Position numbers and translations under genes: made by a program. This document shows, one piece after another, positions 1-7,030 of a stretch of 27,660 nt of DNA. The first letter of the stretch is position 1; each line of letters begins with the position of its first letter. The notes under the pieces are model-generated. The model was not told the DNA's origin, searched no databases, and saw only the letters and a list, made by a program, of their open reading frames with translations. The stretch is from positions 1-27,660 of the forward strand of contig JAEWAX010000168.1 of the NCBI GenBank assembly GCA_023391425.1, read 5' to 3'. Origin of the DNA: Bacillota bacterium. Lineage in GTDB: Bacteria > Bacillota > Clostridia > Acetivibrionales > DSM-1351.

Positions 1-1
1 A

Positions 2-427
2 ATGGCAAAGAAAATTGCAGGTTACGTAAAACTTCAGATTCCTGCGGGGAAAGCAACTCCGGCTCCACCGGTTGGACCAGCTTTAGGACAGCACGGCGTT
101 AACATTATGGGTTTTTGTAAGGAATTTAACGAAAGAACAGCAAAAGATGCGGGACTTATTATCCCAGTTGTAATAACTATCTATGCTGATAGATCGTTCT
201 CCTTTATCACAAAGACTCCTCCAGCAGCTGTTCTTTTGAAAAAAGCATGCAAGCTTGAAAGCGGCTCTGGTAAGCCAAACAAGGAAAAAGTTGCAAAGAT
301 AACAAAGGAAGAAGTTCGTAAGATAGCAGAGCAGAAAATGCCCGACTTAAATGCAGCAAGTGTAGACGCAGCAGCAAGAATGATTGCTGGTACAGCTCGT
401 AGCATGGGTATTGTAGTAATTGACTAG
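2..427 (+). CDS. rplK: 50S ribosomal protein L11
   Basis: Large-subunit protein that binds 23S rRNA at the GTPase-associated centre, where it helps form the landing site for EF-G and EF-Tu and the thiostrepton site. The 141 residues match the normal L11 length. The N-terminal half carries the typical proline-rich stretch (PAPPVGPALGQHGVNIMGFCKEFN, about residues 20-43), followed by the C-terminal rRNA-binding domain ending in GTARSMGIVV. The ATG lies at the second base of the window, so its ribosome binding site is outside and the start is taken from homology of the N-terminus. Expected upstream partners (secE, nusG) are not in view. It is followed after 90 bases by rplA, the usual L11-L1 pair. 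Identification is near certain. Confidence 0.98.
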   Translation: MAKKIAGYVKLQIPAGKATPAPPVGPALGQHGVNIMGFCKEFNERTAKDAGLIIPVVITIYADRSFSFITKTPPAAVLLKKACKLESGSGKPNKEKVAKITKEEVRKIAEQKMPDLNAASVDAAARMIAGTARSMGIVVID

Positions 428-517
428 TATTGTAGAGATGTATGTTGTGCATCAGTACAGTTCGTGGGAGGAAACGAAAGTTTCCGACAATAATTAACCA
501 CTTAAGGAGTGTGACGT

Positions 518-1213
518 ATGTTTAGAGGAAAGAAATATCAAGAGAGCTCAAAACTTGTTGATAGATTAAAGCTTCATGAACCTTCAGAGGCTCTTGAGCT
601 TACTCAAAAAACTGCCAAAGCAAAGTTTGATGAGACTATCGAAGTTCATATAAAGCTTGGTGTTGACTCCAGACATGCAGACCAACAGGTTAGAGGTGCA
701 GTAGTACTTCCTCATGGAACCGGTAAAAAGGTTAGAGTGTTGGTATTTGCAAAGGGAGACAAAGCAAAAGAAGCAGAACAAGCTGGTGCTGAATTTGTTG
801 GTGCTGAAGAGCTAGTAACAAAGATTCAGAACGAAAACTGGTTTGAATATGACGTAGTTGTTGCAACCCCAGATATGATGGGTGTTGTTGGTAGACTTGG
901 TAAGGTATTAGGACCTAAAGGACTTATGCCAAATCCAAAAGCAGGTACTGTATCAATGGACGTAGCTAAAGCTATCGCTGATATCAAAGCTGGTAAAATT
1001 GAGTATAGACTTGATAAGACAAATATTATTCACTGCCCAATAGGAAAGGCTTCCTTTGGTACAGAGAAGCTTATGGACAACTTCCATACACTTCTTGGTG
1101 CAGTTGTAAAGGCTAAACCTTCAGCTTCAAAGGGTCAATACTTGAAGAGCGTAGTAGTAACTTCAACTATGGGACCTGGTATAAAGGTAAACCCATTGAA
1201 GGTTATTGACTAA
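518..1213 (+). CDS. rplA: 50S ribosomal protein L1
   Basis: Builds the mobile L1 stalk on 23S rRNA near the E site and in many bacteria represses its own operon by binding the mRNA. The 231 residues match the family length. The signature stretch PDMMGVVGRLGKVLGPKGLMPNPKAGT, about residues 119-145, is fully conserved and names the family. The ATG has AAGGAG about 9 bases upstream. It is co-directional with rplK (90-base gap) and separated from rplJ by a ~280-base regulatory region. No terminator is seen between rplK and rplA, so they are probably one transcript. I did not find an obvious L1-binding mimic in the 90-base gap, but cannot exclude one. Confidence 0.98.
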   Translation: MFRGKKYQESSKLVDRLKLHEPSEALELTQKTAKAKFDETIEVHIKLGVDSRHADQQVRGAVVLPHGTGKKVRVLVFAKGDKAKEAEQAGAEFVGAEELVTKIQNENWFEYDVVVATPDMMGVVGRLGKVLGPKGLMPNPKAGTVSMDVAKAIADIKAGKIEYRLDKTNIIHCPIGKASFGTEKLMDNFHTLLGAVVKAKPSASKGQYLKSVVVTSTMGPGIKVNPLKVID

Positions 1214-1252
1214 TAAAAAAGTTATAGCTGAATGAATACTAGAAAATGGTAC

Positions 1253-1281
1253 TTTACAAATTGATTGTTTAGTATTATCAT
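1253..1281 (+). promoter_or_regulatory. Candidate SigA promoter for rplJL
   Basis: TTTACA (1253-1258), a 17-base spacer and TATCAT (1276-1281) match the housekeeping consensus at 5 of 6 positions each. Initiation would fall near 1288, just before the L10 leader, giving rplJ-rplL an RNA start independent of rplK-rplA. The call rests on sequence alone. Confidence 0.6.
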
Positions 1282-1300
1282 ATAGTATGTCAATTGAATA

Positions 1301-1434
1301 GTACGCCATAGACAGTAGGAGCTAAGGTATTTTTAAATACTAGATGCGTAAATCGATGAAAATCATCCTACCGAGGTTGAATTAATAATGGTTAATCACC
1401 CTTTGTATGTCTATGTGCATGCAAAGGGTTTTTT
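1301..1434 (+). promoter_or_regulatory. L10 leader RNA (autoregulation of rplJL)
   Basis: Untranslated region before rplJ with the conserved core of the L10(L12)4 binding element: ATAGACAGTAGGAGC near 1308-1322 and ATCCTACCGAGGTTGAA near 1366-1382, which can pair through GTAGGA/TCCTAC. A second helix, GCCATAGAC (1305-1313) with GTCTATG-t-GC (1409-1418), closes the element. Its 3' arm lies inside the apex of the following terminator hairpin, so the two structures exclude each other. Known biology: in Bacillus subtilis the L10(L12)4 complex controls rplJL by transcription attenuation. The same logic is inferred here, but the direction of the switch cannot be read from sequence. Confidence 0.85.
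1399..1434 (+). terminator. Attenuator terminator of the L10 leader
   Basis: CCCTTTGTATG (1399-1409) pairs with CATGCAAAGGG (1418-1428), 11 pairs including one G-U and an 8-base loop, followed at once by TTTTTT (1429-1434). It sits 64 bases before rplJ with no gene end between, so it must act as a conditional terminator. The first bases of its loop and inner stem are shared with the competing helix described for the L10 leader. Confidence 0.8.
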
Positions 1435-1497
1435 ATTTAAATTTTAATAAATTACAAGGAATGATTGTTCCTATTAACCAAAAAGGAGGTGGATGTT

Positions 1498-2031
1498 TTG
1501 CCTAGTAACAAGGTACTTGAACAAAAGAAACAAGTAGTTCAGGAGTTATCTGATAAAGTTAAGTCTGCACAATCAATTGTATTGGCTGATTATAGAGGAT
1601 TGACTGTTGAGCAGGATACAGCACTTAGAAATGCATTAAGAGCTGCTGGAGTAGAATATAAGGTAGTTAAGAATACATTAACTAGTCTTGCAATGAAAGC
1701 TAATGGCTTAGATGCTTTAGAAGGTTTCTTAAACGGACCTACTGCAATGGCTATCAGTTCAACTGATGCTGTAGCACCTGCAAAGGTTCTTTCAGAATAT
1801 GCTAAGAAGTTTGAAAAGCTTGAAATTAAGGCTGGTGTTGTTGAAGGTAAGATTATTGATGTTGACGGTATAACAGCTCTTGCTGAATTGCCATCACGTG
1901 AGGTTCTTATCGCGAAGGTTTTGGGAGGCTTCAATGCTCCTATTTCTGGCTTTGTAAATGTATTGAATGCAAACTTGAAAGGCTTAGTTGTAGCATTAAA
2001 TGCTATTGCTGAACAAAAGGCAAACGCTTAA
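1498..2031 (+). CDS. rplJ: 50S ribosomal protein L10
   Basis: Base of the ribosomal stalk: it anchors L7/L12 dimers to 23S rRNA beside L11 and binds its own leader RNA. The product has 177 residues. The TTG at 1498 is chosen as start because it gives the usual Clostridia N-terminus MPSNKVLEQKKQVV and has AAAGGAGGT (1482-1490) at ideal spacing; the longer open frame from 1465 would read through that ribosome binding site. The N-terminal rRNA-binding domain (VLADYRGLTVEQDTALR, KVVKNTL) is followed by a C-terminal helix that binds L7/L12. It is co-transcribed with rplL, 55 bases downstream. Identification is secure; the start is strongly favoured. Confidence 0.97.
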   Translation: MPSNKVLEQKKQVVQELSDKVKSAQSIVLADYRGLTVEQDTALRNALRAAGVEYKVVKNTLTSLAMKANGLDALEGFLNGPTAMAISSTDAVAPAKVLSEYAKKFEKLEIKAGVVEGKIIDVDGITALAELPSREVLIAKVLGGFNAPISGFVNVLNANLKGLVVALNAIAEQKANA

Positions 2032-2086
2032 TTTAATTAAGAAAAATAAAAATATTAAAACAAAAATTATTTGGAGGTATTATACA

Positions 2087-2464
2087 ATGGCTAGCGAAAA
2101 AGTAACAAAATTAATTGAGGACGTAAAGAATTTAACAGTATTAGAATTATCAGAATTAGTAAAGGCTCTTGAAGAAGAATTTGGAGTATCAGCAGCAGCA
2201 CCTGTAGCAGTAGCAGCAGCTCCTGTAGCAGCTGCAGCAGCAGCTGAAGAAAAGACTGAATTTAACGTAGTATTAAAGGACGTTGGAGCAGAAAAGATTA
2301 AGGTTATTAAGGTTGTTAGAGAAGCAACTGGTCTTGGTCTAAAAGAAGCTAAGGATCTTGTTGATGGAGCTCCTAGCACAATAAAAGAAAATGTATCAAA
2401 GGATGAAGCTGCATCAATGGAAGCTAAGTTCAAAGAAGTTGGAGCAACAGTTGAAATTAAATAA
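2087..2464 (+). CDS. rplL: 50S ribosomal protein L7/L12
   Basis: Multicopy stalk protein that recruits and stimulates the translational GTPases. The product has 125 residues: an N-terminal dimerisation domain (about 1-35), an Ala/Pro/Val hinge (about 40-60), and the C-terminal factor-binding domain (EKTEFNVVLKDVGAEKIKVIKVVR, then GLGLKEAKDLVDGAP). The ATG at 2087 follows TTGGAGG by a normal distance; the open frame extends upstream to 2000 only through non-conserved sequence overlapping the end of rplJ. It is followed not by rpoB directly but by a structured RNA and a terminator, so stalk protein levels can be set apart from polymerase levels. Confidence 0.97.
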   Translation: MASEKVTKLIEDVKNLTVLELSELVKALEEEFGVSAAAPVAVAAAPVAAAAAAEEKTEFNVVLKDVGAEKIKVIKVVREATGLGLKEAKDLVDGAPSTIKENVSKDEAASMEAKFKEVGATVEIK

Positions 2465-2473
2465 TTTTTAATG

Positions 2474-2630
2474 AGGAATAGTTAAATAATTAGACCAGAT
2501 TTTGAAGGGAGAGATTTTCTGACAAACAAGGCGGAGGAAGGAGTAATAATTGTTTTATTGCAACTGACGACAACGATGTATTGGCAGAGAATAGCCCCTT
2601 CAAAATGGGAAGTTATTATTTAGCATTCCT
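2474..2630 (+). ncRNA. Rod-like structured RNA in rplL 3' UTR
   Basis: A nested set of helices folds this stretch into one long rod. The helices are AGGAAT (2474-2479) with ATTCCT (2625-2630); TAAATAAT (2483-2490) with ATTATTTA (2615-2622); TTTTGAAGGG (2500-2509) with CCCTTCAAAA (2596-2605); and ATTTTCTG (2514-2521) with CAGAGAAT (2585-2592, one G-U). An inner hairpin is GTAATAA (2543-2549) with TTATTGC (2555-2561). The apex is purine-rich (GGCGGAGGAAGGAG, near 2530). I see no open reading frame that explains it. It could be a stable small RNA released from the rplJL transcript, a ribonuclease III target like the one between rplL and rpoB in E. coli, or a protein-binding leader. I do not recognise it as a named family. 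Confidence 0.6.
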
Positions 2631-2638
2631 AATAAAAA

Positions 2639-2675
2639 AGAGGCTACTCGAGGATAGTGAGTGGCCTCTTTTTTT
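2639..2675 (+). terminator. Terminator after rplJL
   Basis: AGAGGCTACTC (2639-2649) pairs with GAGTGGCCTCT (2659-2669), 11 pairs with one G-U and a 9-base loop, running into seven T (2669-2675). It separates rplJL from rpoBC. Because rpoB also has its own promoter downstream, this may be either a full or a partial stop. Confidence 0.88.
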
Positions 2676-2782
2676 AAGTTAGTATTATTGGATTTATTTT
2701 CTCTGATCTGTTTATAGAGATATAATATTAATTATTTAATGCTTTAGGAGAGTATAATTTGACCTAAAAAATGTAATAAAAA

Positions 2783-2800
2783 AATGCATATATATGCATT
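2783..2800. repeat. 18-bp perfect palindrome upstream of the rpoB promoter
   Basis: AATGCATATATATGCATT is identical to its reverse complement. It ends 7 bases before the -35 box of the rpoBC promoter. It could be a regulator site or an AT-rich upstream element for RNA polymerase. AT-rich palindromes also arise by chance, so the functional claim is weak. Confidence 0.45.
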
Positions 2801-2807
2801 GAAATGT

Positions 2808-2836
2808 TTGACAAGCTGTATAAACTATGGTATCAT
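2808..2836 (+). promoter_or_regulatory. Strong extended -10 promoter of rpoBC
   Basis: TTGACA (2808-2813, perfect), a 17-base spacer and TATCAT (2831-2836, 5 of 6), with TG one base upstream of the -10 box. Initiation would be near 2843, about 430 bases before rpoB, giving the polymerase genes a long leader of their own. Confidence 0.8.
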
Positions 2837-2898
2837 TATATACTGCATTAAAATTCTGTTTTCATGCCCAAAATTGGGTAATATGTTGTGAAATACGT

Positions 2899-2933
2899 TT
2901 ATTTGCATATATAATTATAGCATATGCGAATAA
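2899..2933 (+). promoter_or_regulatory. Hairpin in the early rpoB leader
   Basis: TTATTTGCATAT (2899-2910) pairs with ATATGCGAATAA (2922-2933), 12 pairs including one G-U with an 11-base loop. It lies inside the predicted leader, about 55 bases after the start. No T-run follows, so it is not a simple terminator. The rest of 2937-3045 is AT-rich, and I see nothing further that I can support. Confidence 0.4.
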
Positions 2934-3050
2934 TCAAGACAATAATTGTTAATAATATTTTAATGTTCTGTGTGCATAGCTTTATTATATGTTTTTATTT
3001 AAATTATATACTTGGTTTGATTTACAATTTTACATAATACAATTCTATCA

Positions 3051-3224
3051 CTGAACTAATCTGCCCTAAGCTCCTGCCGGTGCAAAGGGCAGCTAAGTCC
3101 AGTATGGACTTGACTGACGGCCAAGGATGGCCTAATACCGCGGTGCCACGGATGGCAAGGAGCGGAAACGTTCAGCAAGAAAATCTTTCGCTGAATGTAA
3201 GTCTCGTTCTATTATGTGAGATTT
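3051..3224 (+). promoter_or_regulatory. Structured rpoB leader RNA, family not recognised
   Basis: A GC-rich island in AT-rich DNA with many consistent helices. These are CTGAAC (3051-3056) with GTTCAG (3170-3175); CTGCCCT (3061-3067) with AGGGCAG (3086-3092); AAGTCCA (3095-3101) with TGGACTT (3105-3111); GGCCA with TGGCC around loop AGGA (3119-3132); and TGCCA with TGGCA around loop CGGA (3144-3157), nested inside CCGC (3138-3141) with GCGG (3162-3165). GCTCCT (3070-3075) can form a pseudoknot with AGGAGC (3158-3163), competing with the CCGC/GCGG helix. TTCAGC (3171-3176) can instead pair with GCTGAA (3190-3195), excluding the outer helix. A last hairpin is AAGTCTC (3199-3205) with GAGATTT (3218-3224). 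rpoB leaders exist as separate RNA families in other lineages (Lacto-rpoB, Rhodo-rpoB); whether this belongs to any listed family I cannot tell. Confidence 0.75.
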
Positions 3225-3270
3225 TAAAATATTCCTAATAAAAGTCATAAGTTTATGAGGTGATATAAAT

Positions 3271-6200
3271 ATGGTACAACCCGTAAAATTGGGTAGAAAC
3301 ACAAGAATGAGTTTTTCTAAAATACGAGACGTACTGGATATGCCAAACCTGATAGAGGTTCAGAAGAATTCATATCAATGGTTTTTGGATGACGGACTAA
3401 GAGAAGTTTTCAGAGATATTTCTCCTATAATGGACTACACTGGAAACTTAATCTTGGATTTTGTGGATTACTCACTTGATGATGCACCAAAGTATAGTGT
3501 CGAAGAATGTAAGGAGAGAGACACTACATACTCTGCTCCACTAAAAGCGAAAGTAAGATTAATTAACAAGGAATCTGGAGAAGTTAAAGAGCAAGAAATC
3601 TTTATGGGAGATTTCCCTCTAATGACGGACACTGGTACCTTTATAATTAATGGCGCAGAGCGTGTAATTGTAAGCCAACTTGTAAGATCACCAGGTATTT
3701 ATTATTCAATGAAATTTGACCGTATAGGTAAGAAGTTGTATTCGAATACAGTTATTCCTAATAGAGGCGCGTGGCTTGAATACGAAACAGATTCTAATGA
3801 TATTCTATCTGTTAGAATTGATAGAACTAGAAAGTTGCCTCTTACAGTGCTTCTAAGAGCATTAGGATATGGTACTGATTATGAGATTACACAGTTACTA
3901 GGTGAAGATGAAAGAATTTTAGCAACTATCCAAAAGGATAATGCTAAAACACATGAAGAAGGTTTAATTGAAATATACAAGAGATTAAGACCAGGTGAAC
4001 CACCTACTGTTGATAGTGCGAAGAATCTTATTAATAGCTTATTTTTTGATGCAAAAAGATATGATCTTGCTAAATTTGGTAGATTTAAGTTTAATAAAAA
4101 ACTTTCTATAGCAAATCTAGTTAATGGTCAGGTTGCTGCTGAAAACATTATTTCAGTTGAGACAGGTGAGATTCTTGTACTTGAAGGCGAGTTAATTGAT
4201 AGGAAAAAGGCCGAAGAGATACAGAACTCAGGAGTAAATATTGTACATTTACTAATTGAAGGCAAGTCAATAAAAGTAATCGGAAACAACACAGTTGATA
4301 TCAAGGAGTTTGTTGACTTTGATGTTTCTGATATTGGTATTACTGAAAAGGTTCAGTATACTGTTTTGAAAGAAGTACTTGCAGAAAATTCTGAGAAAGA
4401 TCAGCTTAAGAAAGCTCTTAAGGAAAGAATTAATGATTTAATACCAAAACATATTACTATAGATGACATTATTTCATCGATAAATTATATAATCAACCTT
4501 GATTATGGTATAGGTACAACTGACGATATTGACCATTTAGGAAACAGAAGGTTGCGTTCTGTGGGTGAGTTGTTGCAGAATCAATTCAGGATAGGTTTAT
4601 CTAGAATGGAAAGAGTTGTAAGAGAAAGAATGACTATTCAAGATATTGATGTGGTTACACCTCAGGCTCTTATTAATATTAGACCTGTTGCTGCATCAAT
4701 TAAGGAATTCTTTGGTAGCAGTCAGTTGTCACAGTTTATGGATCAAACAAATCCTCTTGCTGAGTTAACTCATAAGAGAAGACTTAGTGCGTTAGGACCT
4801 GGTGGTTTGAGCAGAGAGAGAGCAGGATTTGAAGTTCGTGACGTTCACCATTCTCACTATGGACGTATGTGCCCAATTGAGACGCCTGAAGGTCCTAACA
4901 TCGGATTGATAGGTTCTCTGAGTACTTATGCAAGGGTTAATGAATATGGATTTATTGAATCTCCATATAGAGTAGTTGACAAAGAGACAGGAACAGTTAC
5001 AGATAAGATTGAGTATTTGACTGCTGATATAGAAGATCCGTTTATTGTTGCTCAGGCAACTGAACCTTTGGATGAAAACGGAAGATTCATTTCAAAAAAA
5101 ATTATTGCAAGATTTATGGATGAAATCTTAGAAGTTGAGAACACCAAGATAGACTATATGGATGTTTCTCCAAAACAGATGGTATCAGTTGCAACCGCGA
5201 TGATTCCGTTCCTTGAGAATGATGATGCTAACCGTGCCCTGATGGGTTCAAACATGCAACGTCAGGCGGTACCACTTATAAAAGCAGATTCTCCAATTGT
5301 AGGTACTGGTATTGAGTACAAAGCGGCTAAAGATTCAGGCGTATGTACAATTGCCAGAAATGCTGGAGTTGTAGATAAAGTATCTGCAAGTGAGATAACA
5401 ATTAAAACAAAGAATGGCCAAAAGGATGTTTATAAGCTTATCAAATATATGCGTTCTAACCAAGGGACTTGTATAAACCAAAGACCTATAGTTAGAAAGG
5501 GTGAAATTGTTGAGAAGGGTGATATTCTTGCTGATGGCCCATCTACAGATAATGGTGAAATTGCATTAGGAAGAAATATTCTTATAGGATTTATGACTTG
5601 GGAAGGTTATAACTATGAGGATGCTATTCTTATCAATGAAAAACTTGTTAAAGAAGATGTTTATACATCTATTCATATTGAGGAATATGAGGCTGAAGCT
5701 AGAGATACAAAGCTTGGGCCTGAAGAAATAACTAGAGATATTCCAAATGTCGGAGAGGAAGCACTTAAGGACCTGGACGAAAGAGGAATTATCAGAATAG
5801 GTGCTGAGGTACGCTCTGGAGATATTCTAGTAGGTAAGGTTACTCCTAAGGGAGAAACAGAACTTACTGCTGAGGAACGCTTGCTAAGAGCTATATTTGG
5901 TGAAAAGGCAAGAGAGGTTCGTGATACATCACTTAGAGTTCCTCATGGTGAATCAGGTATTATAGTTGACGTCAAGGTGTTTACTCGTGAGAATGGCGAT
6001 GAGCTACCACCAGGAGTAAATCAACTTGTTAGAGCATATATCGCCCAAAAGAGAAAGATTTCTGTTGGGGATAAAATGGCCGGAAGACATGGTAATAAGG
6101 GTGTTATTTCAAGAATATTACCTGAAGAGGATATGCCTTTCCTACCAGATGGTACTCCATTGGAGATAGTACTCAATCCTCTTGGTGTTCCTTCACGTAT

Positions 6201-7014
6201 GAATATCGGTCAGGTGCTTGAAGTGCATTTAGGCTTTGCAGCAAAAGCATTGGGCTGGAAGATTGCTACACCAGTTTTTGATGGAGCAACTGAAGAAGAT
6301 ATAAGAAACACATTGGTTCAAGCCGGAAAAGACCCTGATGGTAAGACTATTCTTTATGATGGAAGAACAGGAATGCCATTTGACAATAGAGTAACAGTTG
6401 GGTATATGTATTACTTGAAGCTTGCCCATCTAGTTGACGATAAAATTCATGCTCGTTCTACTGGTCCATACTCATTGGTAACTCAGCAGCCTCTAGGAGG
6501 TAAAGCTCAGTTTGGTGGACAGAGATTTGGAGAAATGGAAGTTTGGGCTTTGGAAGCATATGGAGCTTCATATACGTTGCAAGAAATTCTGACAGTTAAA
6601 TCAGATGATGTTGTAGGTAGAGTTAAGACATATGAGTCTATTGTAAAGGGTGAAAATATACCTGAACCTGGAATTCCTGAATCATTTAAGGTTCTTATCA
6701 AAGAACTTCAGAGTCTTGCGCTAGATGTTAAGGTTTATTCAGAGGAGACAGGCGAAATTGCTATAAAAGAGTATGTTGAAGATGACATTGAAGATCTGAA
6801 TGTTAACATTGAGGGTAGAGAAGATGAAGTAATTCTGACAAATGATTTTGATGATGAGTTAAAAGATGATGTTCTTATTGATGATGAATTGGATATTGAT
6901 GACCTTGATGACATAGGTAGTATCAGTACTGGCGACAATCTCGAAGAAGAACTCACAGATGATTTATTTGCAGACGATGATCTTAGTGAAGAATTTGACG
7001 ATGAGGATTTTTAA
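3271..7014 (+). CDS. rpoB: RNA polymerase beta subunit
   Basis: Catalytic-core subunit of RNA polymerase and target of rifampicin. The 1247 residues are near the usual Firmicutes length. The ATG follows AGGTGAT at normal spacing. The rifampicin region is wild type: SQLSQFMDQTNPLAELTHKRRLSALGPGG, with Asp491, His501 and Ser506 at the positions equivalent to E. coli 516, 526 and 531. Also seen are RMCPIETPEGPNIGLIGSL, the active-site stretch GDKMAGRHGNKGVIS and the C-terminal clamp region (GGKAQFGGQRFGEMEVWALEAYGA). The last ~80 residues (from about 1167) form a low-complexity acidic tail of Asp/Glu runs. It is preceded by a long structured leader with its own promoter and followed 16 bases later by rpoC. 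Identification is certain. Confidence 0.99.
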   Translation: MVQPVKLGRNTRMSFSKIRDVLDMPNLIEVQKNSYQWFLDDGLREVFRDISPIMDYTGNLILDFVDYSLDDAPKYSVEECKERDTTYSAPLKAKVRLINKESGEVKEQEIFMGDFPLMTDTGTFIINGAERVIVSQLVRSPGIYYSMKFDRIGKKLYSNTVIPNRGAWLEYETDSNDILSVRIDRTRKLPLTVLLRALGYGTDYEITQLLGEDERILATIQKDNAKTHEEGLIEIYKRLRPGEPPTVDSAKNLINSLFFDAKRYDLAKFGRFKFNKKLSIANLVNGQVAAENIISVETGEILVLEGELIDRKKAEEIQNSGVNIVHLLIEGKSIKVIGNNTVDIKEFVDFDVSDIGITEKVQYTVLKEVLAENSEKDQLKKALKERINDLIPKHITIDDIISSINYIINLDYGIGTTDDIDHLGNRRLRSVGELLQNQFRIGLSRMERVVRERMTIQDIDVVTPQALINIRPVAASIKEFFGSSQLSQFMDQTNPLAELTHKRRLSALGPGGLSRERAGFEVRDVHHSHYGRMCPIETPEGPNIGLIGSLSTYARVNEYGFIESPYRVVDKETGTVTDKIEYLTADIEDPFIVAQATEPLDENGRFISKKIIARFMDEILEVENTKIDYMDVSPKQMVSVATAMIPFLENDDANRALMGSNMQRQAVPLIKADSPIVGTGIEYKAAKDSGVCTIARNAGVVDKVSASEITIKTKNGQKDVYKLIKYMRSNQGTCINQRPIVRKGEIVEKGDILADGPSTDNGEIALGRNILIGFMTWEGYNYEDAILINEKLVKEDVYTSIHIEEYEAEARDTKLGPEEITRDIPNVGEEALKDLDERGIIRIGAEVRSGDILVGKVTPKGETELTAEERLLRAIFGEKAREVRDTSLRVPHGESGIIVDVKVFTRENGDELPPGVNQLVRAYIAQKRKISVGDKMAGRHGNKGVISRILPEEDMPFLPDGTPLEIVLNPLGVPSRMNIGQVLEVHLGFAAKALGWKIATPVFDGATEEDIRNTLVQAGKDPDGKTILYDGRTGMPFDNRVTVGYMYYLKLAHLVDDKIHARSTGPYSLVTQQPLGGKAQFGGQRFGEMEVWALEAYGASYTLQEILTVKSDDVVGRVKTYESIVKGENIPEPGIPESFKVLIKELQSLALDVKVYSEETGEIAIKEYVEDDIEDLNVNIEGREDEVILTNDFDDELKDDVLIDDELDIDDLDDIGSISTGDNLEEELTDDLFADDDLSEEFDDEDF

Positions 7015-7030
7015 GGGAGGGAGATAAGCT

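Noticed and set aside
1465..1497. Upstream extension of the L10 reading frame.
   Set aside because: It reads through the AAAGGAGGT ribosome binding site and is not conserved; the TTG at 1498 gives the standard N-terminus.
1590..1934. Minus-strand open frame inside rplJ, and similar long antisense frames inside rplL, rpoB, rpoC, fusA, tuf and the endoglucanase.
   Set aside because: They mirror real genes with strong codon bias, lack ribosome binding sites and show no recognisable protein pattern.
2000..2086. Upstream extension of the L7/L12 frame overlapping rplJ.
   Set aside because: Lys/Asn-rich, non-conserved sequence; the ATG at 2087 has its own ribosome binding site and gives the normal protein.
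3119..3160. On the minus strand GTGGCACCGCGG looks like the T-box core (GGTGGNACCGCG).
   Set aside because: There is no minus-strand gene to control, no specifier stem and no terminator on that side. It arises from the palindromic CCGCGG and the TGCCA/TGGCA hairpin of the plus-strand leader.
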